64,000 nt of DNA, from positions 72,575 through 136,574 of the forward strand of contig NZ_JBHSHL010000033.1 in NCBI RefSeq assembly GCF_042652965.1, in the 5' to 3' direction. Made by a program: the position numbers and the translations under genes. The notes beneath the pieces are model-generated. The model was given only the letters and a program-made list of their open reading frames with translations, had not been told where the DNA came from and did no database searches. Source of the stretch: Filifactor villosus (GTDB taxonomy: Bacteria > Bacillota > Clostridia > Peptostreptococcales > Filifactoraceae). This document shows, piece by piece, positions 18,200-26,377 of this stretch. Numbering within the stretch: the stretch's first letter is position 1; each line of letters opens with the position of its first letter.

Positions 18200-18278
18200 A
18201 AACAGGAGGCCGCGGGTTTTCTGTAAGTGAATTTGCTGATAGAACTAACTATCATATAAGTACACATTAATCTACTAC

Positions 18279-18336
18279 AAAAAATGACGGAAACGTTTTT
18301 GCGTAATATTGCGAAGGACCATCCGTCATTTTTTGT
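18279..18336 (+). terminator. Terminator of the arg operon
   Basis: AAAAAATGACGGA (18279-18291) pairs with TCCGTCATTTTTT (18322-18334), and TGTTTTC follows. A smaller inner helix forms in the loop. The A-rich left side makes it potentially bidirectional. Confidence 0.85.
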
Positions 18337-18864
18337 TTTCACTTTGATCGGTCAAGGAACAGATTACAGAGGTATGAGGTTTGTGGGATATAAATATCGG
18401 GAGATTCATAAAAATGGGAAACTTGCTTATTGTACGATGACTACTCAGCCACAAAAAAACCGCAAAAAACCTCTTTAAAAAGTGATATACCGGCGGAAAG
18501 AAGGTCTTGTGCCGTTAGGAGAGAAAGAAGGAGAGAAGTATATCGGAACAACTCCCCACAGGAAACGGAGATCGTTTCTCTGTAGAGAAAAGCGATGGAG
18601 GCGGAGAGTCGTTTAAGTACAGGAACTGTGATTTGAGGGCGTCTATCCGATTTTTTTGCTGTAGTTTTCCGGACAAATATATCTGATCGAAGAATTTTTT
18701 GGATACCGCTGTAGAACAGAGGAGCATCTCTTTTTAAAAAATTTTGAAAAAAGCGAGGGACACAAGGGGGAAAACGATATTTTTCGCCTTTGAAACAAAT
18801 ACTTGAAAGAAGAGGAAGCATACACTATAATGAAGGATAAGAATAGAAACGGGAGAGAAGCACT
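18337..18864. other. Gap between the arg operon and galU
   Basis: Apart from the galU promoter at its end, I see nothing assignable in this 530-base region. Minus-strand frames (for example 18441-18821) have phenylalanine- and serine-rich low-complexity translations without motifs or ribosome sites. No copy of the window's repeat families was found. Confidence 0.45.
18803..18831 (+). promoter_or_regulatory. galU promoter
   Basis: TTGAAA (18803-18808) and TATAAT (18826-18831) are 17 bases apart. The galU ATG lies 33 bases after the -10. Confidence 0.8.
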
Positions 18865-19746
18865 ATGAAGAAGGTAAAAAAAGCAATTATACCCGCTGCG
18901 GGTCTGGGCAGTCGTTTTCTACCCGCAACCAAGGCTCAGCCGAAAGAAATGCTGCCGGTCGTAGATAAGCCGACCCTTCAATACATCATTGAAGAAGCCG
19001 TAAATTCGGGGATTGAGGAGATCCTGATCATCACGGGAAGGAACAAATCTTCGATCGAAGACCATTTTGACAAGTCGGTCGAACTCGAACTGGAACTTGA
19101 GAAATCGGGAAAGACCGAACTTCTCAAGTTGGTTCGGGATATCAGCAATATGGTCAATATTCACTATATTCGTCAGAAAGAGCCGAAGGGATTGGGGCAT
19201 GCGGTATCCTGTGCCAAAAGCTTCATCGGAGATGAGCCCTTTGCCATCCTCCTCGGAGATGATATTGTCGATGCAAAGATCCCCTGTCTCAAACAATTGA
19301 TTCATGCATATGACGAACACGGAGCCGCTATTCTGGGAGTCAAGGAGGTAGAGCGGACACAGGTTGACAAATATGGAATCGTGGAGGGAGTTAAGAAGTC
19401 GGAGAACCTATATGAGGTTTCGGATTTGGTGGAAAAACCGGAGATTGAAAAAGCACCTTCCAACATTGCCATTTTGGGTCGTTATATCATTACCCCCAAG
19501 ATTTTTGAGATTTTGGAAAATACGGTTCCAGGAAAGAACGGGGAAATCCAGTTGACGGATGCCTTGCGAACCTTGCTGAAACAAGAGAAGATGTATGCCT
19601 ACATTTTTGAAGGGAAGCGTTATGACATTGGCGACAAGGTAGGTTTTATTGAGGCGACGATCGACTTTGCACTGCAAAGGAAAGAACTCAGGGATAAGGT
19701 TCTTGCTATTTTGAAGGATCGGGTGCTTCACGAAGAGCACAAATAA
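18865..19746 (+). CDS. galU: UTP-glucose-1-phosphate uridylyltransferase
   Basis: GalU makes UDP-glucose from UTP and glucose-1-phosphate for wall polymers and glycolipids. The 293 residues open with IIPAAGLGSRFLPATKAQPK, the nucleotide-binding signature. PKEMLPVVDKP, LGHAVSCAKSFIGDEPFAIL, LGDDIVDA and the late YDIGDKVGFIEA also fit the family. ATG 18865 follows GGGAGAG. It appears monocistronic or reads into the SLH gene, which has its own promoter. Confidence 0.96.
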   Translation: MKKVKKAIIPAAGLGSRFLPATKAQPKEMLPVVDKPTLQYIIEEAVNSGIEEILIITGRNKSSIEDHFDKSVELELELEKSGKTELLKLVRDISNMVNIHYIRQKEPKGLGHAVSCAKSFIGDEPFAILLGDDIVDAKIPCLKQLIHAYDEHGAAILGVKEVERTQVDKYGIVEGVKKSENLYEVSDLVEKPEIEKAPSNIAILGRYIITPKIFEILENTVPGKNGEIQLTDALRTLLKQEKMYAYIFEGKRYDIGDKVGFIEATIDFALQRKELRDKVLAILKDRVLHEEHK

Positions 19747-19758
19747 GTGAAACAAAAC

Positions 19759-19802
19759 TGTAATCTTACTGTGTTGGAATTATCATATTGGTAGTATATA
19801 AT
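19759..19802 (+). promoter_or_regulatory. SLH gene promoter with partial WalR-like box
   Basis: TGTAAT-CTTAC-TGTGTT (19759-19775) matches WalR perfectly in the first half and with two mismatches in the second. The first 14 bases are identical to the box before the TolC-like gene. TATAAT lies at 19797-19802, 21 bases further on. Confidence 0.5.
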
Positions 19803-19874
19803 GAGAATGGGTAGTAAAGTGAACATCTATAAGAGAAGAGGATTATAGAGCCGAATCAGAAGGAGGAAGTGTTA

Positions 19875-21800
19875 ATGAACAAAAAGAAAGTGGCCGGAGT
19901 TCTTCTGCTCAGTTTGAGCATGATGTGTTCCACTGTGTCAACTTATGCAAACAATTTCAACGATATGAAGGGACATTGGGCATCGGTCCATGTAAATGAT
20001 GTTGTTGCAAAAGGAATTTTGAAGGGTTATGATGATAATACCTTCAGACCGGCCAGACCGGTTACGAAGATCGAAAGTATCATTATGATCAGTAACCTGT
20101 TCCCGGATTCACAGATTGAAGAAATCTATTCCAAGAACAAGTCAAAGTATCAGGCAACAATGACAAAGAGTAAGATCCCTTCCTGGGCACAGAAGTATAT
20201 TGTGTTCGGAGTGGAGAAGAAGCTCTTTCCCGAGAAAAGCATTCCCTACTTTATGACACAGACGAAGGGGACCTATGTGCAATCCCTATCGTTCAGGCAG
20301 GAGTATGCGATGCTGTTGGTAAATGCTTTGGGCTTGAACAAGGAGTTCTCCAAGGTGCCCAATGTAAAGTATAAGGATGTCTCGTCTATCGATGCCAAGG
20401 CCCTTCCCTATATTGAAGTTCTTGGAAAGAAGGGAATTATTCAAACGACAGGCAAGTTTAATCCGAAGTCCAAGATCACAAGGGCGGAATCTGCAGTAAT
20501 GATATCCAAGAGTTATCCCTTCTCCCAGAAGGCAAAATCGGGAATTGATAATAATAAACCGCAACCGCAACCACAACCGCAACCACAGCCGCAACCGCAG
20601 CCGCAACCGCAACCTGTTATACCGGAAGGGAGTTCGACTCACAGAGGACGAATCCTCAGTCTTTCTGTAAATGGAAATGATTTTATCATGAATATGCTGG
20701 ATTCCAATGATATCCCGAAGGTCTTCAGCAATGATGTAAGAAATATAGCCGTCTTGATTAACGGGCAGGCAGGAACTGTGGGTCAGTTGAAAAACAACTG
20801 GGAAGTCCTTGTCAGTGCAACAGGTCAGAGAGTCAACTCTATTCAGGTCTTAAAACAGAATGAAGAGTCTGTCGTTGTGCCTACACCGAATAAACCTGTG
20901 AGTACAATGGGTAATATTATGGGAACGGTAAGCTCCTATACGGATAACCGCATCGATGTCAAGAGCGGAGGAGGAATCAGTCGATTTGTGATCGATTATT
21001 CGACAAGAGTCCTCATCAACGGAAGAGAAGGAAGATTAAGCAGTATTCAAAACGGAGATAATATTACGGTCGTATCGGTCGGTGACAAGGCGGTACAGCT
21101 GATTATAACTTCAAACAACCAATCTGTGAGCGGCACCATCCGAAGTATCGGAAAAGATACGATTTCGGTTTCCGTAGGCACGGAGGTCTTCCGCTTCGAC
21201 GTTACTTCCGCGACCAGGATCTATCGTTCAGGCCAGAGATTGAGTTCGTTGGATGAACTCTATACGGGTGAGAAGGTGTCGGTAAGGGCGAGCGGATTTG
21301 AAGCTTCGACCATTGATGTGGCGGAATCCAGCTTGAAACTTAGAGGCGTAGCGGTAACCGGAATTATGCTCAACAGCAACAAGTCTCCGGGCATCGTTGT
21401 AGAAGATAGGGACGGACAAAGTTATACCTTTACTACCGATGCCAAGACAAAGATCTATGTAAGAAACAAGCTGAAGACTATGGATGATATCAAACTGGGT
21501 CACGAGGTCGACATCCAAGCGGAAAACGGTGTAGTTACCGAAATCACGACCGATGCGAACTATTCGCTGTCCAGGATTCAGGGAACCGTTGTTTCCGTAG
21601 ATTTTGCAAACGAAAGCCTCGTTGTGGAAACGGGCAACAGACAGGTGATTGTCAACATCCTGTCCGATACGGAGATCAGAAACTCCTACAATAACACCAA
21701 ACGCTCGATCGACAATATCTATAAGAACTATACCGTTGTTGTAAACGGAATTTCGAGATCCGGCGGAATCGATGCCCAAAGAATCATTTACTTTGAATAA
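19875..21800 (+). CDS. S-layer-homology surface protein
   Basis: The 641-residue secreted protein has a signal peptide (KKKVAGVLLLSLSMMCSTVS to TYA). Three SLH modules follow: about 28-75 (FNDMKGHWASVHVNDVVAKG), a divergent second at about 95-155, and about 160-215 (YIEVLGKKGIIQ, ITRAESAVMIS). A proline-glutamine linker comes next, then repeated 60-70-residue beta-rich units to the end. SLH domains usually bind pyruvylated wall polymers, so this is probably a wall-bound surface protein. ATG 19875 follows AGGAGGAAG. The C-terminal units are unassigned. Confidence 0.92.
   Translation: MNKKKVAGVLLLSLSMMCSTVSTYANNFNDMKGHWASVHVNDVVAKGILKGYDDNTFRPARPVTKIESIIMISNLFPDSQIEEIYSKNKSKYQATMTKSKIPSWAQKYIVFGVEKKLFPEKSIPYFMTQTKGTYVQSLSFRQEYAMLLVNALGLNKEFSKVPNVKYKDVSSIDAKALPYIEVLGKKGIIQTTGKFNPKSKITRAESAVMISKSYPFSQKAKSGIDNNKPQPQPQPQPQPQPQPQPQPVIPEGSSTHRGRILSLSVNGNDFIMNMLDSNDIPKVFSNDVRNIAVLINGQAGTVGQLKNNWEVLVSATGQRVNSIQVLKQNEESVVVPTPNKPVSTMGNIMGTVSSYTDNRIDVKSGGGISRFVIDYSTRVLINGREGRLSSIQNGDNITVVSVGDKAVQLIITSNNQSVSGTIRSIGKDTISVSVGTEVFRFDVTSATRIYRSGQRLSSLDELYTGEKVSVRASGFEASTIDVAESSLKLRGVAVTGIMLNSNKSPGIVVEDRDGQSYTFTTDAKTKIYVRNKLKTMDDIKLGHEVDIQAENGVVTEITTDANYSLSRIQGTVVSVDFANESLVVETGNRQVIVNILSDTEIRNSYNNTKRSIDNIYKNYTVVVNGISRSGGIDAQRIIYFE
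20562..20613 (+). repeat. CCGCAA/CCACAA tandem repeat coding a Pro-Gln linker
   Basis: About nine hexamers of the CCGCAA type encode alternating proline and glutamine between the SLH modules and the C-terminal domain. Such tracts are slippage-prone and act as wall-spanning spacers. Confidence 0.85.
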
Positions 21801-21820
21801 GAAGGTTGAATAGAAAGAAG

Positions 21821-21857
21821 GAACTTCCCTGCTGTATCTGCGGGGAAGTTTTTTTGT
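21821..21857 (+). terminator. Terminator of the SLH gene
   Basis: AACTTCCC (21823-21830) pairs with GGGGAAGTT (21843-21851), and a run of seven T follows. It lies 21 bases after the stop. Confidence 0.9.
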
Positions 21858-21896
21858 ATAGAGGTCTCTGAAGAAGGAGGCTTGTAGGCCGATTTT

Positions 21897-21962
21897 ATAC
21901 TATTACCTGTTTAAATTGCCTAGTTATCTGTATGAGTATTTTTTAACACAAGGCTCATGGAA
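21897..21962 (+). repeat. Module D repeat
   Basis: It begins ATACTATTACCTG and contains TAGTTATCTGTATGAGTAT and AACACAAGGCTC. Related copies lie at 41741-41807 (reverse) and 60947-61012. No right-hand partner end is evident here. Confidence 0.6.
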
Positions 21963-22106
21963 TCTGTCAGAATTGACAGGTGGAACGCTTGGTAGCATAT
22001 TGTCATCCAAAGGCTTTTTCGATAAGGGGATATATTCTACAATGATATAGGGCATTTTTATCAGGTTTTTAGTATCAAAAAACGGAATAGAGGGCTTGAA
22101 GATATT

Positions 22107-22135
22107 TTGACAATTATTATGACATACTATATAAT
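22107..22135 (+). promoter_or_regulatory. glpX promoter
   Basis: TTGACA (22107-22112) and TATAAT (22130-22135) are 17 bases apart, a near-consensus promoter, 38 bases before the start codon. Confidence 0.88.
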
Positions 22136-22173
22136 AGAGGAAGATAATTAGTATAGAATAAATGGAGGGTACT

Positions 22174-23154
22174 ATGGATCGAAACATTGCTTTGGAACTT
22201 GTAAGAATAACGGAAACAGCGGCTTTGGCATCGGCAAACTGGATGGGTCGCGGGGATAAGAATGCGGCGGACGGAGCTGCTGTGGAAGGCATGCGTATGT
22301 GTTTTGAGAGAGTGGATGTACGAGGAGAGATCGTGATCGGTGAAGGAGAGTTGGACGAGGCTCCGATGCTTTACATAGGAGAGAAGGTGGGGAGTGGCTA
22401 CGGTCCTTTAGTCGATATCGCCGTGGATCCGATAGACGGAACCAACCTTATCGCCAAAGGGCTTCCCAATGCGATTGCAGTTATCGCTATGACGGAGAAG
22501 GGAAAGATGCTTAAGGCGCCGGATACCTACATGGATAAAATTATCGTAGGTCCGGGGGCAAGAGGAGTTATAGACTTGGAGGCACCCGTGAGAGAGAACT
22601 TGAAGAAGGTGGCACAGGCCATTGATAAACCTTTGTCCGATCTGACTTTGACGATTTTGGACAGAGATAGACACAGCGACATCATTAAAGAGGCGAGGGA
22701 GACGGGTGTCAGAATCAAAATCTTCAATGAAGGTGACGTTGCGGCAGGAATCGCGACCTGCTTTTCGGATACGGGAGTAGATATTCTGTTGGGTTCGGGA
22801 GGTGCACCTGAGGGAGTGATCACGGCTGCCGCAGTCAAGACTCTCGGAGGAGATATGCAGGGAAGACTGCATCCTATGAGCCCGGAAGAGATCCAACGTT
22901 GCCATCAGATGGGTTTTGACGAAGAGAGTATCAAGAAGGTTCTGACTTTGGAAGACCTCGTTTGCGGACAGGACATCTTCTTTGCGGCTACGGGAATTAC
23001 CGATGGAGATCTGCTCAAGGGAGTTCGTTTCCTCTCCAAGAGAAAGGTTGTAACTCACTCCGTCGTTATGAGATCGAGCACGGGAACCATCCGTTTTGTC
23101 GAAGCCTCCCATGACTTGGACAGAAAAGAACTTTTGAAACAGTTGAAGCTATAG
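22174..23154 (+). CDS. glpX: Fructose-1,6-bisphosphatase class II
   Basis: GlpX hydrolyses fructose-1,6-bisphosphate in gluconeogenesis. That fits a cell growing on amino acids. The 326 residues include GRGDKNAADGAAVEGMR, GEGELDEAPMLYIGE and the metal-binding DPIDGTNL, with GSGGAPEGVITAAA and GGDMQGRL later. An ATG at 22162 is in frame, but the second at 22174 has GGAGGG upstream at proper spacing. It has its own strong promoter. Confidence 0.95.
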   Translation: MDRNIALELVRITETAALASANWMGRGDKNAADGAAVEGMRMCFERVDVRGEIVIGEGELDEAPMLYIGEKVGSGYGPLVDIAVDPIDGTNLIAKGLPNAIAVIAMTEKGKMLKAPDTYMDKIIVGPGARGVIDLEAPVRENLKKVAQAIDKPLSDLTLTILDRDRHSDIIKEARETGVRIKIFNEGDVAAGIATCFSDTGVDILLGSGGAPEGVITAAAVKTLGGDMQGRLHPMSPEEIQRCHQMGFDEESIKKVLTLEDLVCGQDIFFAATGITDGDLLKGVRFLSKRKVVTHSVVMRSSTGTIRFVEASHDLDRKELLKQLKL

Positions 23155-23365
23155 AAGGACCTTTGCAGGAGAAAGGAGTTCCTTCTGAAAGTCAAAGAGC
23201 AGGGACACGGGAGTTTATTTTGCGATAGGGGGCATCCGAACCATGATTTTTATTGTGATGAGTGCTGAAAGAAAAGTTTGTGAGGATCAAATCCGTTTGA
23301 GCGGATGACAGTACCAAGAGAAGCCTCCTTTTCCAAAACTCCGGAAAAGATGAGATGACTTTTAT

Positions 23366-23400
23366 AAAGACCTTCCGGAGTATTTTTACGGAAGGTCTTT
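23366..23400 (+). terminator. Perfect 12-bp hairpin after glpX
   Basis: AAAGACCTTCCG (23366-23377) pairs with CGGAAGGTCTTT (23389-23400) over an 11-base loop. The T tail is short, so termination is likely but not certain. It lies 210 bases after glpX. Confidence 0.65.
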
Positions 23401-23648
23401 GTGTGCTCGAGCGTCTTCGGGGTGTAGGAGAAGGGGATGCCCTATCCGATTCAAAAGACTTCGCCCTCCATCCCTTTCAGGAGATATACGTTTGCGTTGA
23501 TGGCATTTTGTTCGGGAAAAGGAATAAAAATTTTCTTCCGATGTTTTTTTTGCAAGAAGAAATCAGTCAATATAGGGATTTTGAGCCTGAAGTGAGATGT
23601 CTTCTCAATTATTTTATGATATGATTACAAATTTATTTCGTAATCATA

Positions 23649-23678
23649 TTGTAATAAAGGGGTTAAAAGTTGTATAAT
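23649..23678 (+). promoter_or_regulatory. Promoter of the small unknown gene
   Basis: TTGTAA (23649-23654) and TATAAT (23673-23678) are 18 bases apart. CGTAAT-CATAT-TGTAAT (23639-23655) is a one-mismatch WalR-like box, but its second half coincides with the -35, so the resemblance may be incidental. Confidence 0.55.
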
Positions 23679-23708
23679 AAGTAAAATATTTTAATTGGGG
23701 GAAGTTGT

Positions 23709-24206
23709 ATGGAAAAGGAGGTCTACCTTCAGAAACTTGAAGAGCGCCTGTCTTATTATTACGATATAGAAAAAAATATCAACTATATGAAGATGTCTTT
23801 TGATATGTATGCCCGTTTTTTTGAGAAGAACGACAGGTACATCGTCAGCAAAAAGGCTGTCATCTACAGCTCCGAGATCAATCAGCATATCTTTGTCAAG
23901 TATCTGCCTGCTTTGGAGATGGAGGACTTGGAGCAGTTGAGCCATATTGCAAAGATGGCCGTGATGGACTATGTAAAACCCAAGGAGGACCATATGTCAA
24001 GCTTGATCTCGATGGTGGTTTTGGTGGATTCGATGCCCTCTCTCGAGGTGCAGAAAAAACTCAAGAAATACAGCTATTATAAGAGTTTTTTGTTCGGGTT
24101 TCACGGTTGGGTAAACATCGGTTTCTTACTTGTGGATATCAATTCGTTTGATATGATATACAATGCCAAGGGAAGGGAGGGAAAGGAGAATTTTATCTTA
24201 ATTTAA
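23709..24206 (+). CDS. Conserved hypothetical protein, possibly DUF8052
   Basis: The 165-residue cytosolic-looking protein has no signal peptide or membrane segment. Its pattern (SYYYDIEKNINYMKMSFDMY, DRYIVSKKAVIYSSEINQHI, then FLFGFHGWVNIGFLLVDINS) recalls a clostridial uncharacterised family, perhaps DUF8052. That is a memory-based suggestion. It lies 34 bases before cstA with no terminator between, so the two may be cotranscribed. No function is offered. Confidence 0.75.
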   Translation: MEKEVYLQKLEERLSYYYDIEKNINYMKMSFDMYARFFEKNDRYIVSKKAVIYSSEINQHIFVKYLPALEMEDLEQLSHIAKMAVMDYVKPKEDHMSSLISMVVLVDSMPSLEVQKKLKKYSYYKSFLFGFHGWVNIGFLLVDINSFDMIYNAKGREGKENFILI

Positions 24207-24240
24207 GTTCTTATTATTATTTATTTAAGGAGGGACAGTA

Positions 24241-25878
24241 ATGAACTCATTGTTATTGGTATTGGGAAGTATCGTACTGTTTGTTATCGCTTATATGACC
24301 TACGGATCTTGGCTCGGAAAGCAGTGGGGGGTAGATGAGAAGATACCGACGCCGGCACATACGATGATGGATGGGGTAGACTACGTTCCGTCGAAACCTC
24401 AAGTTTTGCTCGGACACCACTTTGCATCGATTGCGGGAGCAGGTCCCATCACAGGCCCGATCCAAGCGGCGATCTTCGGTTGGGTCCCTGTTGTTCTGTG
24501 GATCATTGTAGGGGGGATCTTCTTCGGAGGAGTGCATGACTACGGCTCTCTTGTAGCATCGATGAAACACAAAGGAAAGTCAATTGGTTCCATCATTGAA
24601 GAAAATATGGGTAAGACAGGTAAGAGTCTTTTCAGTATTTTTGCATGGTTGACCTTGGTTCTCGTAGTAGCGGCATTTGCCAACATTGTTGCAAAAACCT
24701 TTGCAAGTACCCCGGAAGCGGCAACTTCTTCTATTTTGATGATCGCTCTGGCGGTCATATTCGGATACTTTGTGTATCGAAGAGGAGTAAGTTTGGGTAT
24801 TGCAACTGTATTCGGAGTGATCGGTGTTGTAGCCTGTATCCTTCTTGGAATCAAGTTCCCACTTGCTCTTTCCGTAAACACTTGGGTTGTTATTATAGCA
24901 CTGTATATCCTTGTGGCATCGGTGGCTCCGGTTTGGATTCTGTTGCAGCCCAGAGATTATCTCAACTCCTTCTTACTCTATGCGATGATCATAGGAGCTG
25001 CAATCGGTATCGCGGTATATCAACCGAAGATCCAATTGGATGCGTTTACAGGAGTTGCTATTGAAACCAAGACGGGAACACAGTGGTTATTCCCGATGCT
25101 GTTTATCACGGTTGCCTGTGGAGCGATTTCAGGTTTTCACTCTCTCGTAGGTTCGGGAACCAGCTCGAAACAGATCGCGAACGAAAAGGATGCAAAACTT
25201 GTAGGATATGGCGGAATGTTGATTGAGTGTGTGCTCGCAATTATCGCCATCATCACTGCGGCTTACTTGACCAGGGATAAGTTCGGTGAACTTATGGCCA
25301 ATGGAGGACCCATCGCTCTGTTCTCTGACGGAGTCGGAGAGTTTATGAGCCACTTCGGTATTCCGAAAGATACGGGAAAATCTTTTGTATCACTTGCAGT
25401 TTCAGCGTTTGCCTTGACATCCTTGGATACGGCTACGAGATTGGCACGTTTTATCTTCCAAGAATACTTCGAAAAACCGGAAGCACAGACACAGAGTATT
25501 TTGACCAACAAGTATGTAGCGACTGTTATTACCGTTGTTGCAGGCTGTATCTTGGCGGTACGAGGATATGAGGTCATTTGGCCGATCTTCGGTTCGGCGA
25601 ACCAGTTGCTTGCAGCCTTGGCTCTTCTTGCTTTGGCTACATGGATCAAAAATGAAAACAAAAATTACCAAATGTTTGTTTTCCCGATGATCTTTATGTT
25701 CCTTGCAACCTTGAGTGCTTTGCTGATCGTTATGAAGAACAACCTTGCAGGAGGAAACTTCATCATGGTGGCAATGGCCGGTATTTTGTTCGTACTTGCC
25801 CTCATCCTTGTAAAAGAAGGTGCAGATGTACTGATCAAAAACAAGAAGGTCGACAAGGTAAACAAAAAACTGGGCTAA
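24241..25878 (+). CDS. cstA: CstA-family peptide or pyruvate transporter
   Basis: The 545-residue polytopic protein belongs to the carbon starvation protein A family, whose members import peptides or pyruvate. It starts with a hydrophobic helix and carries GHHFASIAGAGPITGP, GWVPVVLWIIVGGIFFGGVHDYG, SGFHSLVGSGTSSKQ and LTSLDTATRLARF. At 545 residues it is the shorter CstA form. ATG 24241 has AAGGAGGG upstream. In an amino-acid fermenter a peptide-uptake role is sensible, but the substrate is not proved. Confidence 0.93.
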   Translation: MNSLLLVLGSIVLFVIAYMTYGSWLGKQWGVDEKIPTPAHTMMDGVDYVPSKPQVLLGHHFASIAGAGPITGPIQAAIFGWVPVVLWIIVGGIFFGGVHDYGSLVASMKHKGKSIGSIIEENMGKTGKSLFSIFAWLTLVLVVAAFANIVAKTFASTPEAATSSILMIALAVIFGYFVYRRGVSLGIATVFGVIGVVACILLGIKFPLALSVNTWVVIIALYILVASVAPVWILLQPRDYLNSFLLYAMIIGAAIGIAVYQPKIQLDAFTGVAIETKTGTQWLFPMLFITVACGAISGFHSLVGSGTSSKQIANEKDAKLVGYGGMLIECVLAIIAIITAAYLTRDKFGELMANGGPIALFSDGVGEFMSHFGIPKDTGKSFVSLAVSAFALTSLDTATRLARFIFQEYFEKPEAQTQSILTNKYVATVITVVAGCILAVRGYEVIWPIFGSANQLLAALALLALATWIKNENKNYQMFVFPMIFMFLATLSALLIVMKNNLAGGNFIMVAMAGILFVLALILVKEGADVLIKNKKVDKVNKKLG

Positions 25879-25880
25879 AT

Positions 25881-26140
25881 ATACTATTACCCGTTTGAAT
25901 TACCGATGTCGTTCATTCTATAGGCGATAGAATAGATTTCTATGCTTGCAGGTGTCGAAACGAGGTTGTATTCGTAGAGGTAGATATTTTCGTGTATGGA
26001 TTGAAGGATGGGATGAAAAGACGATGGATGCTGTTATCCGATCGAATTCCATACGGGTAGAGATGATATGACCGACAAAGACCGGGGATCCGTTGCAGGA
26101 CGACCCTATATCTCAGTTCAGCTTGAAAAGAAGATAGTAT
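25881..26140. repeat. Long family A variant (about 260 bp)
   Basis: It starts ATACTATTACCC three bases after the cstA stop codon and ends AAGATAGTAT. The ends are inverted but the interior differs from the 115-bp copies. It may be a longer parental element, or two fused modules. No ORF is present. Confidence 0.5.
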
Positions 26141-26167
26141 AAAACGGAAGAATTTTCAAAATAAAAC

Positions 26168-26208
26168 AACAAAAAACTCCCTTACTGTACAAAGGGAGTT
26201 TTTTGTTG
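26168..26208. terminator. Bidirectional terminator between cstA and the convergent gene
   Basis: CAACAAAAAACTCCCTT pairs with AAGGGAGTTTTTTGTTG around a short loop. The A run on the left and the T run on the right allow it to work for both converging genes. Confidence 0.88.
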
Positions 26209-26251
26209 TGTGTTCCTGTCGGATGGACGCTCTTTTGGACATCGATCTGAC

Positions 26252-26365
26252 ATACTATTCTCTATTTAAAGTGGCTACTTGACTACTTTGAAGTATACAA
26301 TCATCCGAATTATTTTCCGGTAATCATATATTCTATGACCTGACATTTCAAACGGAAAATAGTAT
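26252..26365. repeat. Family A interspersed repeat (variant interior)
   Basis: Ends are ATACTATTCTC and AAAATAGTAT. The interior (ACTTTGAAGTATACAATC, TTTTCCGGTAATCATATATT) resembles 2050-2165 and 9600-9685. It lies 12 bases from the stop of the minus-strand gene, at a convergent junction. Confidence 0.75.
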
Positions 26366-26377
26366 CGGAGGACAGCA

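Larger units (their letters stand above)
23155..23708. other. Gap between glpX and the small unknown gene
   Basis: It contains small helices near 23155-23310, the hairpin at 23366-23400 and the promoter near 23649-23678. An 89-codon frame (23355-23624) runs over the hairpin and lacks a ribosome site, so I do not call it. Confidence 0.4.

Noticed and set aside
18441..18821. 126-codon minus-strand frame between argD and galU
   Set aside because: It has low-complexity composition, no motif and no ribosome site, and it overlaps the galU promoter region.
20562..20613. Short regularly spaced repeats resembling a CRISPR array
   Set aside because: They are contiguous hexamers in frame within the SLH gene, without spacers or cas genes.
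23355..23624. 89-codon frame after glpX
   Set aside because: It reads through a perfect 12-bp hairpin and has no Shine-Dalgarno or motif.
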